This document shows, piece after piece, positions 18,922 to 27,722 of a stretch of DNA of 64,000 nucleotides. Each line of letters starts with the position of its first letter. Positions within the stretch are counted from its first letter, which is position 1. The translations under genes and the position numbers were made by a program. The DNA comes from Sporosarcina sp. (GTDB taxonomy: Bacteria; Bacillota; Bacilli; Bacillales_A; Planococcaceae). The DNA is taken from the NCBI GenBank assembly GCA_026169375.1, contig JAPFCR010000012.1, forward strand, positions 22,182-86,181, in the 5' to 3' direction. The notes below the pieces were generated by a model. The model made no database searches, had not been told where the DNA came from, and saw nothing but the letters and a program-made list of their open reading frames with translations.

Positions 18922-19131
18922 ATGATTTATAAAGTTTACTATCAAGAAAACGTGCTAGAAGTACCAGTCCGCGAAAATACAAAAAGCATGTACATTGAGG
19001 CTGACTCAGTAAGAGAAGTTCGTCAATTATTAAAAGATCGTGACCTTAATATTGAATACATCCAATTATTGGAAGGTAAACATCTTGAACACGAGCAAGC
19101 TTCCACGCATTTTGAGCTTGAGCAGGTTTAA
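18922..19131 (+). CDS. rpoY: RNA polymerase epsilon subunit
   Basis: 69-residue acidic protein beginning MIYKVYYQENVLEVPVREN, the RpoY (YkzG, DUF1447) signature. It binds core RNA polymerase in Firmicutes. ATG at 18922 follows AAGGAGAGC. Only three bases separate its stop from rnjA, the conserved rpoY-rnjA operon. Confidence 0.93.
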   Translation: MIYKVYYQENVLEVPVRENTKSMYIEADSVREVRQLLKDRDLNIEYIQLLEGKHLEHEQASTHFELEQV

Positions 19132-19134
19132 GAA

Positions 19135-20802
19135 ATGAACGTCATAAAAAATAATGAAACTGGCGTTTTCGCTCTAGGCGGACTAGGCGAAATCGGTAAA
19201 AATACGTACGGTGTCCAATTCCAAGATGAAATCATCTTAATAGATGCCGGTATCAAATTCCCAGAAGACGATTTATTAGGAATTGATTATGTCATTCCTG
19301 ATTATTCTTATTTAGAAAGAAATGCTGATAAAATCAAAGGCCTTTTTATTACCCACGGCCACGAAGATCATATTGGCGGCATTCCTTATTTACTTCGAAA
19401 AGTGAATATACCAATTTACGGCGGGAAACTTGCGCTCGGTTTATTGCGCAATAAATTAGAAGAACATGGTCTATTACGTTCAACTAAATTAATTCCAATC
19501 GACGAAGATGATGTGATTAAATTCAGAAAAACATCAGTCACATTTTACAAAACTGCACATAGTATTCCAGATGCTTTTGGTGTTGTTGTGAAAACGCCTT
19601 CTGGAAACATTGTTCATACAGGTGACTTCAAATTCGACTTCACCCCTGTCGGTGAACCAGCAAACTTAACTAAGATGGCTAAAATTGGTGGAGATGGTGT
19701 TCTTTGTTTACTATCAGATAGTACCAATGCTGAAATTCCAAACTTTACGCTTTCGGAACGTAAAGTTGGCGAAAGTTTAAATGAAATTTTTAGAAAAGTA
19801 GATGGACGAATTATTTTTGCAACATTTGCTTCAAATATTCATCGACTTCAACAAGTCATTGATGCTGCGCAAACACATCACCGTAAAATAGCAGTCTTTG
19901 GCCGTAGTATGGATAATGCCATTCGTATTGGACGAGAGCTTGGCTATATCGATGCACCACAAGAGTTATTCGTCGATACACGTGCTCTAAATAGCCTTCC
20001 AGCAAATGAAGTCATGATTTTATGCACTGGAAGTCAAGGTGAACCAATGGCGGCTCTTTCACGAATCGCAAATGGTACACATCGTCAAGTTCAAATTCAT
20101 CCTGGTGATACTGTGATTTTCTCATCTTCACCAATTCCAGGAAATACCTTAAGCGTCAATAAAACAATTAACGCTTTATTCCGAGCGGGTGCTGAAGTGT
20201 TACATGGTTCATTAGACAATATTCACACTTCAGGACATGGTTCACAAGAAGAACAAAAACTGATGATTCGTTTAATGAAACCAAAATACTTCATGCCAAT
20301 TCACGGTGAATACCGTATGATGAGTATGCATACTAAACTTGCAACGGATTGTGATGTGCAAGAAGATAATACATTCGTTTTAGAAAACGGTGACGTACTC
20401 GCACTGACAGAAAATAGTGCAAGGCAAGCAGGACGTATCCCTTCAGGAGACGTATATATCGACGGTAGCGGTATTGGCGACATTGGAAACATTGTTTTAC
20501 GCGACAGAAAAATGTTATCCGAAGACGGCTTAGTAATTGTCGTCGCAACAATTGATAAAAAGAAAAACCGTATTGTTTCTGGGCCAGACATTATTTCTCG
20601 CGGATTTGTTTATATGCGTGAATCGGGTAAAATGATTCAAGAAGCACAACGAATGCTCACGAAACATTTACACCGAAAAATGTCAAATTCACCAAATCGC
20701 CCAGCAACGTTAAAAACTGAAATTACCGATGTTCTTGGACCTTATTTATATGATCAAACAGAACGTAAACCAATGATCCTTCCAGTGGTTTTAGAAGTTT
20801 GA
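19135..20802 (+). CDS. rnjA: Ribonuclease J1
   Basis: 555-residue metallo-beta-lactamase/beta-CASP nuclease with 5'-3' exo- and endonuclease activity, central to mRNA decay. The metal site HGHEDH is at 74-79. Later motifs include [11 protein letters not shown], the beta-CASP region ([25 protein letters not shown]), the motif C histidine in [12 protein letters not shown], and the C-terminal dimerisation domain. Full length. Translation is probably coupled to rpoY. Ends at a strong bidirectional terminator. Confidence 0.97.
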   Translation: MNVIKNNETGVFALGGLGEIGKNTYGVQFQDEIILIDAGIKFPEDDLLGIDYVIPDYSYLERNADKIKGLFITHGHEDHIGGIPYLLRKVNIPIYGGKLALGLLRNKLEEHGLLRSTKLIPIDEDDVIKFRKTSVTFYKTAHSIPDAFGVVVKTPSGNIVHTGDFKFDFTPVGEPANLTKMAKIGGDGVLCLLSDSTNAEIPNFTLSERKVGESLNEIFRKVDGRIIFATFASNIHRLQQVIDAAQTHHRKIAVFGRSMDNAIRIGRELGYIDAPQELFVDTRALNSLPANEVMILCTGSQGEPMAALSRIANGTHRQVQIHPGDTVIFSSSPIPGNTLSVNKTINALFRAGAEVLHGSLDNIHTSGHGSQEEQKLMIRLMKPKYFMPIHGEYRMMSMHTKLATDCDVQEDNTFVLENGDVLALTENSARQAGRIPSGDVYIDGSGIGDIGNIVLRDRKMLSEDGLVIVVATIDKKKNRIVSGPDIISRGFVYMRESGKMIQEAQRMLTKHLHRKMSNSPNRPATLKTEITDVLGPYLYDQTERKPMILPVVLEV

Positions 20803-20810
20803 GTTATTTA

Positions 20811-20842
20811 AAAAACCGTCGCATTTATGCGACGGTTTTTTT
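20811..20842. terminator. Bidirectional terminator between rnjA and ktrC
   Basis: Perfect repeat AACCGTCGCAT and ATGCGACGGTT with A- and T-runs on both sides. Confidence 0.95.
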
Positions 20843-20846
20843 ATCT

Positions 20847-21506
20847 TCAATGAAATAATTTCTTCTCGAAATGATGAATATCAATATCTGAACCAATGAC
20901 AATTAACACATCACCATTTTGAATTTTCTCTTCAGCCCTCGGTGAGACAATAATGTCATCGGCTCTTTTAATTGCAACGATGTTAATACCATAATTTGCT
21001 CGGATATCTAAATCTATCAACGTATCTCCTGCAATTTTTCCATTTACGTTTAACTCTGCAATTGAATGTTCGTCAGACAGATCTAAGTAGTCTAAAATAT
21101 TATTCGATACAATATTGTTCGCAACCCGTACACCCATATCCCGCTCTGGTCTGACAATTTGATCGGCTCCAACTTTTTCTAATACTTTTTCATGATGGTC
21201 GTTTTGTGCTTTTACTGTTAATTTGGGAACGCCTAATTCTTTTAAAATAAGTGTTGTCAATATACTGGATTGAATATTTTCGCCAATCGCAATAATGACA
21301 TGTTCTACATTATGAATGCCGAGTGAGCGTAATGCCGTTTCATCTGTTGAATCCAATGCTACTGCTTGCGTTGCAATATCGGCATACTCATCAACTAACG
21401 TTGGATTAATATCAACAGCCATTACATCCGACCCTAGCTCAACTAACTCGGAAACAATACTCCCTCCAAATCGCCCAAGTCCGATCACAACAAACTCTTT
21501 TTTCAT
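20847..21506 (-). CDS. ktrC: Potassium uptake regulatory subunit KtrC (RCK protein)
   Basis: 219-residue cytosolic gating ring protein with an N-terminal Rossmann RCK_N domain (VIGLGRFGGSIVSEL, nucleotide binding) and a C-terminal RCK_C domain (about 135-219). In B. subtilis KtrC binds c-di-AMP and gates KtrD; both are encoded in this window, about 11 kb apart. Location beside rnjA equals ykqB of B. subtilis, so KtrC rather than KtrA. ATG at 21506 follows AAGGAG. Confidence 0.93.
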   Translation of the reverse strand: MKKEFVVIGLGRFGGSIVSELVELGSDVMAVDINPTLVDEYADIATQAVALDSTDETALRSLGIHNVEHVIIAIGENIQSSILTTLILKELGVPKLTVKAQNDHHEKVLEKVGADQIVRPERDMGVRVANNIVSNNILDYLDLSDEHSIAELNVNGKIAGDTLIDLDIRANYGINIVAIKRADDIIVSPRAEEKIQNGDVLIVIGSDIDIHHFEKKLFH

Positions 21507-21550
21507 ATATTTTCTCCTTCGATCTTTTTAAATTCTTCTATCTATTGTAT

Positions 21551-21871
21551 TTATGATGAGCCAGATGGTTTATCAGGTCTTGTAGAACAATAATCACACG
21601 CTTCATCATCACAAGCTTCTTCTCGCCACTCATCACAAACCTTACAATAATGCGCATCATACGCCTTGTTGTACGATAGCGAACTTAAACAGACAACACA
21701 ATGATTTTGCAACACTTCTAAACGTACAATTTGATCGTCCGTTAACAAATAAGTCCCTTCGATTGTATGACGAGAATGTGCGGTGAAAAGCACATCCCCA
21801 TGAAGCCCTAAATCTTTCATCGTCCACATTCTTTCGTCAGGATCTAAATAAAGAGTCATTTTCCTGCCCAA
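21551..21871 (-). CDS. Unknown protein with Cys-rich, zinc-ribbon-like C-terminus
   Basis: 106 residues. The C-terminal half has CVVC, CKVC and CDYC pairs, suggesting zinc binding; the N-terminal half (LYLDPDERMWTMKDLG, HSRHTIEGTYLLTDDQ) is soluble. I do not recognise the family. Start is uncertain: TTG at 21871 has GTGGAGAT at good spacing, while ATG at 21859 has only a close AGGA. It lies upstream of ktrC on the same strand, with about 44 bases between. Confidence 0.65.
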   Translation of the reverse strand: MGRKMTLYLDPDERMWTMKDLGLHGDVLFTAHSRHTIEGTYLLTDDQIVRLEVLQNHCVVCLSSLSYNKAYDAHYCKVCDEWREEACDDEACDYCSTRPDKPSGSS

Positions 21872-22026
21872 TCAATCTCCACCCTTACCTTCATTTTATA
21901 TTTTATAATTTTTATTTTAAATAAGTTAACCTCTTTAGAGTATAACGCTTTTCAAACGACCTTAGCAATCAACGACAAAAAACTTAGTAAAGAGATTGAT
22001 TTTAAAATGACCATTTACTATTTTTT

Positions 22027-22064
22027 AAGCTTACTTTGGAATTGAAAAGCAATAAGGTAAGCTT
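22027..22064 (+). promoter_or_regulatory. Inverted repeat upstream of MFS gene
   Basis: AAGCTTAC (22027-22034) and GTAAGCTT (22057-22064) form an 8-bp inverted repeat with a 22-base spacer, about 80 bases before the pump gene. It could be an operator or leader hairpin; the role is unproven. Confidence 0.4.
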
Positions 22065-22092
22065 GATAAAGTGCTTTTATTATGGCGTTTAT

Positions 22093-22108
22093 GCTAATAT
22101 AAATTAGC
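22093..22108 (+). promoter_or_regulatory. Palindrome overlapping a possible -10 of the MFS gene
   Basis: GCTAAT-ATAA-ATTAGC is a perfect palindrome 34 bases before the pump start, and the TAATATAAA inside it looks like a -10. A repressor such as a TetR or MarR protein could bind here; none is encoded next to it. Confidence 0.4.
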
Positions 22109-22141
22109 TACACGAATTACTTTAGGAAGTTGGGTGATGAT

Positions 22142-23335
22142 ATGGCAGTACAATCGAATAATTCTGCACTTTACATTTTAATGTTCAATATGTTCATTAC
22201 AATGTCAGGGATTGGTTTAATAATCCCAATTATGCCTGAATACTTAGGCACATTTGGTGTTGCTGGACAAGTATTAGGCTTTTTAATCGCAACATTTTCA
22301 CTTTCACAATTTCTTTTCTCACCCATCGCTGGTGATCTTTCAGATAAACATGGTCGAAAAAATCTAATTATTGTTGGATTACTCATTTCCGGTCTATCTC
22401 AAATTGCTTTTGCATTAGCACCTTATTTATCATTATTATTTGTAGCTAGGTTCTTTTCTGGGATTGGTGCTGCATTTTTAGTTCCACCCATGATGGCTTT
22501 TGTCGCTGATATTACAACGATTGAAGAGCGTGGTCGCGGAATGGGATTACTCGGCGCTTCTATGTCCCTCGGTTTTATGATTGGACCAGCGATTGGCGGG
22601 TTTCTTTCTAAAATCAGTTTATTATTTCCTTTCTACTTCGCATCTGCGGCTGCTTTTACAGCTGCAATAATTTCTTTTTTTGCGTTGCCAAATCCTAAGC
22701 CGACAATCGAAAATAGTCAGAGGAAAAGAGAAAATATTATACAACAATTAAAACGTTCAACAAAAACATCTTATTTTGTATTGTTCATTGTTATGTTTGT
22801 TTTCTCTTTTGGACTTGCAAATTTCCAATCGACGATTTCATTATATGTAGATCATAAATATGGATATACACCTTCACAAATTGCAGTTATTATTACTGTT
22901 GGAGGCTTTGTAGGCGTGATTGCACAAACATTTATTATCAATCCGTTATTCAATCGTTTTGGTGAGATGAAAGTCGTCCATGTGAACTTACTTGTTGCGG
23001 CAATTGCTATGATTAGTATTTTATTTGTAGATACATTTGCGACAATTTTATTCGTTTCCTCAATGTTCTTTATAGCGACTTCTTTATTACGGCCAGCTGT
23101 TAATACACTCGTCTCAAAATTAGCAGGACCTGAACAAGGATTTGCCGCCGGAATGATTACCGCTTATATGAGTTTAGGGAATATGATTGGTCCTGCACTT
23201 GCTGGTAGTTTGTTTGACGTAAATATTACTTATCCTTATATTATTGGAACAGTGATTTTACTCATCTGCTTTACAATCGCTCTTCTTTGGGCAAGACGTA
23301 ATACAGAACTTCTAAAACAAGTTGAAAATTCATAA
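22142..23335 (+). CDS. MFS efflux transporter (12-TM, drug:H+ antiporter type)
   Basis: 397-residue major facilitator protein with twelve predicted helices. Motif A is GDLSDKHGRKNLIIVG after TM2, and the antiporter motif C lies in TM5 as GASMSLGFMIGPAIGGFLS. Substrate unknown; a tetracycline/multidrug-type exporter is likely. Its place near ykyB, darB and ccpC recalls ykuC of B. subtilis, but orthology is uncertain. ATG at 22142 follows GGGTGAT; an in-frame TTG at 22130 has worse spacing. Ends at a shared terminator. Confidence 0.88.
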   Translation: MAVQSNNSALYILMFNMFITMSGIGLIIPIMPEYLGTFGVAGQVLGFLIATFSLSQFLFSPIAGDLSDKHGRKNLIIVGLLISGLSQIAFALAPYLSLLFVARFFSGIGAAFLVPPMMAFVADITTIEERGRGMGLLGASMSLGFMIGPAIGGFLSKISLLFPFYFASAAAFTAAIISFFALPNPKPTIENSQRKRENIIQQLKRSTKTSYFVLFIVMFVFSFGLANFQSTISLYVDHKYGYTPSQIAVIITVGGFVGVIAQTFIINPLFNRFGEMKVVHVNLLVAAIAMISILFVDTFATILFVSSMFFIATSLLRPAVNTLVSKLAGPEQGFAAGMITAYMSLGNMIGPALAGSLFDVNITYPYIIGTVILLICFTIALLWARRNTELLKQVENS

Positions 23336-23361
23336 AGCGAAACCTCATATCAGCAAGCGTC

Positions 23362-23384
23362 TCACTGCCCGTTAATGTGGGATA
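23362..23384. repeat. Remnant of the dispersed ACGGGCAGT element
   Basis: CACTGCCCGTTAATGTGGG matches the right end of the element at 56195-56391 (ACTGCCCGTTACTGCGGG there). Only this end is present, just downstream of the MFS gene. Confidence 0.5.
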
Positions 23385-23402
23385 TATCGAATGATAAACA
23401 AT

Positions 23403-23446
23403 AAACCCCAAGCAATTCATTAAAAATGAATCGCTTGGGGTTTTAT
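23403..23446. terminator. Bidirectional terminator between MFS gene and ccpC
   Basis: CCCCAAGCAATTCATT pairs with AATGAATCGCTTGGGG (one mismatch), with A/T-runs on both sides. Confidence 0.93.
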
Positions 23447-23458
23447 AATGAGTTTATT

Positions 23459-24346
23459 TTACAGTTCATGAACCGATTGAATTTGACTGGCAAACTCTTT
23501 TACAATATTTGTAAACGCTTCGACTTGTTTTAATTCGAAGGCAAATTCATAACCAACTAACCATGTATCTCGTGTTAATTCAAACTCTTCTTCACTATTT
23601 AACAAGGGAATTTTATTCACTTTTTCATCTCCAAGTAGTGTAATCGAAGGCAATATCGCATATCCTACGCCGTTAATCGCAAGTTGCTTACATGTTTCAA
23701 TTTGATCTACTGTAATTTGGTGACCCGGTTTTTGAGTAAAATGTTTTTGCCACCAATGTTGAATTTCTTGATGATAATTAGAATCGCTCTTAAATTGAAT
23801 AAACGGACGCGTGGCTTCTTTCACTTCATCCAATGCTGTAATTTCTTTATCAACTAAATACAACTGATCACGAAACAGATGATGCTTTGTATTTTTCCAA
23901 TCGGTTCTTCCGCGAACGATGCCAATATGCGCTTCTCGTTCATTTAAAGCTTTTACAATTTCCGAACTCCATCCTGTAATAAGTGAAATTTGCACTTTGG
24001 GATAACGTTCTACAAACTCTTTTAACACTTGTGGAAGCCAGGATTGTCCTACAATTGACGCGCACGCAATTTTCAACGTTCCATTCACTTGATCGACAGT
24101 TGCCGCAATCTGTTCAAAAACCTCTTCTCGTTTGACAATCGAATCTTTCGCATATTCAATGACAAGTTCTCCAGCCGGAGTTGGCTCTAATCCTTTTTGA
24201 GAGCGGATAAACAATTGTGTCCCCCACTCTTTTTCAATTGTACGTAAACGTTGAGAAAGTGCTGGTTGTGTAATAAATAGTCTTTCTGCTGCCTTTCGCA
24301 TATTGCCTTCTTCAGCAAGCGTTTTGATTAACTTAAATTCATTCAT
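23459..24346 (-). CDS. ccpC: LysR-type regulator CcpC
   Basis: 295-residue LysR regulator. N-terminal winged helix reads MNEFKLIKTLAEEGNMRKAA and onward to QPALSQRL. The effector domain keeps blocks typical of CcpC: ISLITGWSSEIVKAL, RPFIQFKSDS, DQIETCKQLAINGVGYAILPS and RDTWLVGYE. In B. subtilis CcpC represses citrate synthase and aconitase in response to citrate; that role is family knowledge. The ATG at 24346 overlaps the end of the upstream pump gene by eight bases, so the two are translationally coupled. In B. subtilis ccpC follows ykuL (darB) directly; here a pump gene is in between. Confidence 0.9.
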   Translation of the reverse strand: MNEFKLIKTLAEEGNMRKAAERLFITQPALSQRLRTIEKEWGTQLFIRSQKGLEPTPAGELVIEYAKDSIVKREEVFEQIAATVDQVNGTLKIACASIVGQSWLPQVLKEFVERYPKVQISLITGWSSEIVKALNEREAHIGIVRGRTDWKNTKHHLFRDQLYLVDKEITALDEVKEATRPFIQFKSDSNYHQEIQHWWQKHFTQKPGHQITVDQIETCKQLAINGVGYAILPSITLLGDEKVNKIPLLNSEEEFELTRDTWLVGYEFAFELKQVEAFTNIVKEFASQIQSVHEL

Positions 24347-25826
24347 TAATTTTTGCCAACGCCTTTCCACGTGGAATTCGTAATATTAATAAGAGACTTA
24401 TGACTGCGAAGAGTGCTACGCCTATATAAACCCATTGCAATGAATGATTCAATCCTTCTTGGAGCATCGCAAGGTCTTCTTTCGCAATTGTATTTCGTCC
24501 TTCTTCTGTTAATAACAAATTCATATCATTTAATCCAAATTGACTTCCATTCTCTTTAAAATATTTGAGTAATGAGAAATTTAAAATCGCACCGAAAAAC
24601 GCTGCTGCGACGGTATTGCCGAAATTTCGCATAAACACATTTGCTGCTGTTGATGATCCTCTTTGTCTTCTCGGAACCGCCCCTTGAATTGTAACAACAA
24701 ATCCCGTAGTCGTTAGCCCCATCCCCATACCAACGAAAAAGCTTGCAATAGCTGCCCATATTGGACCTACAGAAGGAGTCATCAGCACAAATAAGATTGC
24801 CCCTATTACTAAAGATAAGCCGCCCAAAAAAGCGACTGTAAATGTCCCGTACCGCACAAGTAAATGACCAGCTATAGAAGAAGCAATTGGCCATCCAATA
24901 GACATTGCAGTCAACGTAAAGCCTGCAATAATAGCAGGTTGTTCCATGATACCTGTCACAAAAGTCGGTAAGTAAGTAGATACAGCCATTAAAATAAAGC
25001 TTGTTATAAATGACACAAGATTTGCATATAAAATAACTGGGTTTTTCCAAATTGAAAAAGGCATCATTGGATTGATTGCGCGCTTTTCATTCCGGACAAA
25101 TAATAATAATGCAATCACGCCGACAATAAGTAGTAAGACGCTGATGAAAGAATTTCTAGCAAAAGATTGTCCACCTTCTGTTAACCAATATAAAATAATG
25201 GATAAAAAAGCAGTCAGTAAAACCGCCCCTTTATAGTCAATCGTCACTTCTTTTTCAATTGCAGGCTCTCTTAAAAAGAAACCAATTCCAATCATTGACA
25301 ATATCCCGAGAGGAATGTTAATCCAGAAGACATACTTCCAACTTAAATATAAAACAATTCCCCCACCGATTGCCGGACCTAAAACTGCAGATATTCCCCA
25401 AACGCTTGATAAATATCCTTGAATTTTCGCTCTTTCTTCAGTCGTATAAATATCTCCAATAATCGTCGTAACAATCGGCATAACCGCACCTGCACCTAGC
25501 CCTTGAATTAAGCGATAAATAATAAGTTGTTCTATAGATAAGGCCAGGCCACATAATATCGAACCAATTAAAAAAACTGACATGCCAAATAAAAAAATTG
25601 GTTTACGCCCAAATAAATCTGCAAGCTTTCCATAAATTAACACAGTCACTGTACTCATCAATAAGTACGCAGAAAACACCCAACTATATCTAGAAAATCC
25701 TCCTAAATCTGAAGCAATTACCGGCATTGCTGTCGTGACAATTGTTGCTTCAACTGCACTGACAAACATTGCAAGCATAGCGGCAATTAACACAAGAGGG
25801 CGATTTGTTTTTTTAATTACTGTCAA
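24339..25826 (-). CDS. MFS efflux transporter (14-TM, DHA2/EmrB-QacA type)
   Basis: 495-residue transporter with about fourteen predicted helices. Typical motifs are GKLADLFGRKPIF after TM2, the motif C-like GISAVLGPAIGGGIV, and the DHA2 motif SWKYVFWINIPLG. Probably a proton-driven drug exporter; substrate unknown. Start is TTG at 25826 behind GAGGTG at seven bases; the in-frame ATG upstream lies inside or before that site. It sits between darB and ccpC and overlaps ccpC by eight bases. Confidence 0.88.
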   Translation of the reverse strand: MTVIKKTNRPLVLIAAMLAMFVSAVEATIVTTAMPVIASDLGGFSRYSWVFSAYLLMSTVTVLIYGKLADLFGRKPIFLFGMSVFLIGSILCGLALSIEQLIIYRLIQGLGAGAVMPIVTTIIGDIYTTEERAKIQGYLSSVWGISAVLGPAIGGGIVLYLSWKYVFWINIPLGILSMIGIGFFLREPAIEKEVTIDYKGAVLLTAFLSIILYWLTEGGQSFARNSFISVLLLIVGVIALLLFVRNEKRAINPMMPFSIWKNPVILYANLVSFITSFILMAVSTYLPTFVTGIMEQPAIIAGFTLTAMSIGWPIASSIAGHLLVRYGTFTVAFLGGLSLVIGAILFVLMTPSVGPIWAAIASFFVGMGMGLTTTGFVVTIQGAVPRRQRGSSTAANVFMRNFGNTVAAAFFGAILNFSLLKYFKENGSQFGLNDMNLLLTEEGRNTIAKEDLAMLQEGLNHSLQWVYIGVALFAVISLLLILRIPRGKALAKINE

Positions 25827-25870
25827 TTTGATGCACCTCATTCTTCTACTGCCTATCATTCACACAAAAG

Positions 25871-25893
25871 AAAAAGCCCCTTTACGGAGCCTC
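25871..25893 (-). terminator. Hairpin with U-run between darB and the DHA2 pump
   Basis: On the minus strand AGGCTCC pairs with GGGGCTT (two G-T pairs), followed by TTTTTC. It lies after darB and 45 bases before the pump start. It may be the darB terminator or a leader attenuator of the pump gene. Confidence 0.65.
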
Positions 25894-25947
25894 TGAGAGT
25901 ACACTGGGAGTCACACAGCGCATCCCATGAACGTTAATAATATTCTT

Positions 25948-26388
25948 TTAGTGGACATTATAAATATATTTTTTAAGCTGTTTTAAAATAACTCTTCTCG
26001 TTAAAATCCCCGAAAAAGTGCCGTCGTCTTCTACGACACATATAAAAGGCAAATCAATTAGATAATCAAAGCCTTTTTGAAATGTATCTGTCGTTTTCAA
26101 CGTATCAAGTTCCGCACGCATTAATTGATCGACGCTTATTTCTCGTAATCTTTCATATTCAATGTGAGCGAGACCAAGAATCGAATCAGTAACCGTCCGC
26201 ATACTAAGCAATCCCTGCAACTTATCCTCTGCATCCAACACTGGTATCGATGAATACCCCGTTTTCGTTAAAACGAGTAATGCGTGCTCAGCATTATTCC
26301 CTACTTGAACATGAGCAACTTTTTCAGCAGGTATAATATAATCTTTAATGGATGTAAATAAAAAATCTTTATGTTTAATAGAAATCAA
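25948..26388 (-). CDS. darB: c-di-AMP-binding CBS protein DarB/CbpB
   Basis: 146-residue protein made of two CBS motifs. It keeps the family block AEKVAHVQVGNNAEHALLVL, then TKTGYSSIPVLD and, near the end, FSGILTRRVILKQL. The B. subtilis homologue (YkuL) binds c-di-AMP and in its free form activates Rel and pyruvate carboxylase; this is family knowledge. Start is TTG at 26388 behind AAGGAG. Upstream of the pump-ccpC pair on the same strand. Confidence 0.9.
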   Translation of the reverse strand: MISIKHKDFLFTSIKDYIIPAEKVAHVQVGNNAEHALLVLTKTGYSSIPVLDAEDKLQGLLSMRTVTDSILGLAHIEYERLREISVDQLMRAELDTLKTTDTFQKGFDYLIDLPFICVVEDDGTFSGILTRRVILKQLKKYIYNVH

Positions 26389-26399
26389 TAGAATCGGCT

Positions 26400-26704
26400 C
26401 CTTCTATCTCTATGTTTTCCTAACCATTCAAACTTTCAATGAATAAATCTCGTCATATGTGCATAAATGTTCCCATCTTTTCTCTACAAATAAAATGTGA
26501 GTAAACTGGGGAATTCCAATGTTTCATACAAGCAAATCAATCTCTTGCTTCTCCATCATAGCATAACAATGTAAACCAGGCTTTTAAAATAGTAAGTTAT
26601 TTTATGTAATTGGATAAAAAGAATCGAAAGTAGCACTTCATCATTAAAGATTTCTGATCAAATTCAGTTTTATTATACCGCTTCCTGCAATTTTAATCAT
26701 CGTT
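26400..26704. other. Intergenic region upstream of darB
   Basis: About 300 AT-rich bases without a convincing gene, RNA or repeat. It must contain the darB promoter, but no clear -35/-10 pair was found. Confidence 0.5.
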
Positions 26705-26735
26705 AAAAGGACGTTCTTCAGACTGAACGCCCTTG
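26705..26735 (-). terminator. Terminator after small membrane protein gene
   Basis: Stem AAGGGCGTTC and GAACGTCCTT followed by TTTAACG on the minus strand. Confidence 0.7.
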
Positions 26736-26748
26736 TTGGTTAAAATAA

Positions 26749-26979
26749 TTATCCTAAATTTGCTGCATAATAAACGATGACAATCCCCATAAAAACCGTT
26801 GCAATTAAAATAATCCAAACAATCGGATTCAATGTAAATGGATGTTCTTCAACTGTTTCCGAAATTTCATCTCTTCCACTCGTTAAAGCATTCAACTTAG
26901 ATGTCTTCCGAATCGAAGCAATCGTTACCCACGCTAACATAATGGTCACGATAATAAATGGAACAAACCAAACAGTCAT
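26749..26979 (-). CDS. Small two-helix membrane protein
   Basis: 76 residues with two membrane helices (about 3-22 and 53-72) joined by a charged loop (RKTSKLNALTSGRDEISETVEEH). Family not recognised. ATG at 26979 follows AAAGGAGGGA; an in-frame start at 27000 would overlap that site. Divergent from ykyB and followed by a terminator. Confidence 0.75.
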   Translation of the reverse strand: MTVWFVPFIIVTIMLAWVTIASIRKTSKLNALTSGRDEISETVEEHPFTLNPIVWIILIATVFMGIVIVYYAANLG

Positions 26980-27146
26980 TTCCATCCCTCCTTTTGGCAT
27001 ATCATGGACATCTTATACAGAAATATGCGTAGAAACTCATTTTTAAAAAATTAGCGCTCGCTTCGGCGTCCATCACGAAGTATAGTTACTGTCTTATTTA
27101 AAGAAGAATTGTTAAAATAGAGCTAACTAATGAAAGGAGGTTTATA

Positions 27147-27611
27147 ATGAAAAATGATGAGGTCAGACAAATTGCCATTGCGGTTTACACTGTAAATCGA
27201 CATGCTAAAACAGCCACAGATAATAAACATTTATACTACTTGAAAAAAATGACGATTGAAAAATTACTCCGCACTGGGAAAGCAAAAAAAATTGGTTTAC
27301 ACTTCTCGGAGCATGCAAAGTACAGCCAGCAACACTCAACAACGCTTGTTCAATGCCAAGACTTCCTCTTTCATACAATACCAGAAAAAGAAGACTTTAA
27401 AATGCTTCCTCATTTAGGTCATCAAAATCACTCTTCACGTAATCCACAAGAACGTATGAATTTACGAACAGCAAAAAACATATTGTATGATTACATCAAT
27501 TATGTACAGCCTAAAAATCACTTAAAAGCCAAGAAGCATCGCCCAAAGATAAAGAGTAATCGGTCAAAATCAACACCAACTGGCTTTCGCTCTTCCTACT
27601 TAGATGGCTAA
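27147..27611 (+). CDS. ykyB: YkyB family protein
   Basis: 154-residue soluble protein, same length as B. subtilis YkyB. It shares AVYTVNRHAKTATD, YYLKKMTIEKLLRTGKAKKIG and LPHLGHQNHSSRNPQERMNL with that family; the tail is very basic. Function unknown; the basic tail may suggest nucleic-acid contact, which is inference. ATG at 27147 follows AAAGGAGG. Confidence 0.87.
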   Translation: MKNDEVRQIAIAVYTVNRHAKTATDNKHLYYLKKMTIEKLLRTGKAKKIGLHFSEHAKYSQQHSTTLVQCQDFLFHTIPEKEDFKMLPHLGHQNHSSRNPQERMNLRTAKNILYDYINYVQPKNHLKAKKHRPKIKSNRSKSTPTGFRSSYLDG

Positions 27612-27621
27612 TTGACTTACC

Positions 27622-27657
27622 GTAGCTAGGACTCGATTTAGTGAGTCCTAGCTACTT
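27622..27657 (+). terminator. Hairpin after ykyB
   Basis: Perfect 13-bp stem GTAGCTAGGACTC (27622-27634) and GAGTCCTAGCTAC (27643-27655). The following U-run is weak, so termination is likely but not certain. Confidence 0.7.
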
Positions 27658-27722
27658 AAATCTGCTTACTTTGAAATTTCTATCCCTTTATTCTTTATCT
27701 CACTGCCAAATGGAAATACAAC

